Part shown: positions 63,547-64,000 of the stretch, one piece after another
Layout of the letters: every line of letters starts with the position of its first letter
Numbering within the stretch: the first letter of the stretch is position 1
Assembly: GCF_044336245.1 (NCBI RefSeq)
Contig: NZ_CP172346.1
Coordinates: 4,588,001 to 4,652,000 of the forward strand
Source: Schlesneria sphaerica
Lineage (GTDB): Bacteria; Planctomycetota; Planctomycetia; Planctomycetales; Planctomycetaceae
Reading direction: 5' to 3'
DNA length: 64,000 bases
Program-made: the position numbers and the translations under genes
The notes under the pieces: generated by a model
What the model was told of the DNA's origin: nothing
Seen by the model: the letters and a program-made list of their open reading frames with translations, nothing else
Databases searched by the model: none

Positions 63547-64000
63547 ATGAAGAGTAAGAGCGTTCGGAATCTGAAATTCAAACCCTGTGCGGCAGAAGCC
63601 ACGCTCGACGTGCGACGAATACTGGTGCGAACCTTCCCGGTCGCGCTGGTCCTGCTGTTGCCCTGGAACAGTGTCCGGGGAGAGGACAACGCGAAGATTC
63701 CCCCCGCCGTGAAGCGGGACGTCGATTTCGTCAAAGACATCCAGCCGCTGTTCAAAGAGCATTGCCTGAAGTGTCATGGCGAGAACCGGCAACGGGGCGA
63801 CTTTCGGCTGGACGACAAGGGAGCGGCCCTGAAAGGGGGGGAAAGTTTCGCTCCCGCGATCATCCCCGGTGACGGTGCTGCGAGCCCCCTTGTCCGCTTC
63901 ACCGCCGGGGCTGTTGAAGGAATGGAAATGCCCCCGGAAGGGGAGCGGGCTCTCTCGCGGGATGAGGTCAGCCTGCTGCGGGCCTGGATTGATCAGGGAG
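63547..64000 (+). CDS. Planctomycete cytochrome C (PSCyt1) protein, N-terminal part only
   Basis: An open frame of 151 codons runs from the ATG at 63547 (AGGTGG upstream) off the window edge. After a signal-like helix ('TFPVALVLLLPWNSVRGED') comes 'VDFVKDIQPLFKEHCLKCHG', the PSCyt1 haem site CLKCH. 'GDFRLDDKGAALKGGESFAP', 'SPLVRFTAG' and 'MEMPPEGERALSRDEVSLLR' follow. Proteins of this type usually continue into DUF1549 and DUF1553 domains. It is partial only because the window ends. Confidence 0.92.
   Translation, partial: MKSKSVRNLKFKPCAAEATLDVRRILVRTFPVALVLLLPWNSVRGEDNAKIPPAVKRDVDFVKDIQPLFKEHCLKCHGENRQRGDFRLDDKGAALKGGESFAPAIIPGDGAASPLVRFTAGAVEGMEMPPEGERALSRDEVSLLRAWIDQG

Overview
The window looks like the chromosome of a planctomycete (order Planctomycetales or a close relative). 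The gene content points there: a DUF1559 prepilin-like protein, a very large secreted dehydrogenase-like protein with a C-terminal CxxCH haem site, a DUF1592 cytochrome followed by a DUF1552 protein, a PSCyt1-type cytochrome running off the right edge, several sulfatase-fold proteins, and above all a bacterial microcompartment (BMC) operon of the Planctomycetes/Verrucomicrobia (PVM) type. No rRNA, tRNA, CRISPR, phage gene or transposase was recognised.

Layout. 0-13.5 kb: exported proteins (prepilin-like, two lipoproteins, a neutral-ceramidase-like protein, a cytochrome/dehydrogenase), then on the minus strand a TPR-sulfatase-fold protein and a pterin synthase/CitG-like pair, then an SDR and a YaiI/YqxD protein. 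13.5-21 kb (minus): a lipoprotein with five ~115-residue repeats, a second ceramidase-like protein, a secreted cyclase and an ABC-2 exporter. 21-31 kb (plus except one phosphoesterase): an iron-type ABC importer (binding protein and permease), a 13-bp tandem repeat, a genuine sulfatase, CorA, a Ca2+/H+ antiporter, and an ABC ATPase continuous in frame with a lipoprotein-like NHL propeller. 31-40.6 kb (plus): a vWA / MoxR / DUF58 / BatA-like operon. 40.7-56.3 kb (minus): an APP1-like protein, the BMC operon (41.85-51.24 kb), a repeat-rich spacer, an OprP-type porin, a second repeat-rich spacer, PurN and a membrane protein. 56.6-64 kb (plus): a coiled-coil protein with a possible decayed neighbour, the DUF1592/DUF1552 pair, an Xre/MbcA-like protein, a lipase-like hydrolase and the truncated cytochrome.

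The BMC operon is the central system. Transcribed right to left, it encodes a DeoR regulator, a PduL phosphotransacylase, two BMC-H shell proteins, acetate kinase, a BMC-P pentamer, a CoA-acylating aldehyde dehydrogenase, a second BMC-P, a linker protein with a degenerate RpiB-like domain, a third BMC-P, a class II (fuculose-phosphate type) aldolase and an LDH/MDH-family dehydrogenase. From known PVM BMC biology this should split deoxysugar phosphates into DHAP and lactaldehyde and process the lactaldehyde inside a shell, yielding ATP. Four cargo proteins carry a similar amphipathic terminal helix, which fits co-encapsulation. The system type is already described. Features worth extra attention are the pseudoenzyme-like linker protein, the basic N-terminal extension on one BMC-H, the Arg in the specificity loop of the dehydrogenase, and a 10-bp-phased direct repeat upstream of the regulator.

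Starts were moved downstream of the longest frame wherever a signal peptide, ribosome binding site or conserved N-terminus favoured it. All functions are read from motifs by eye, and no database search was run.
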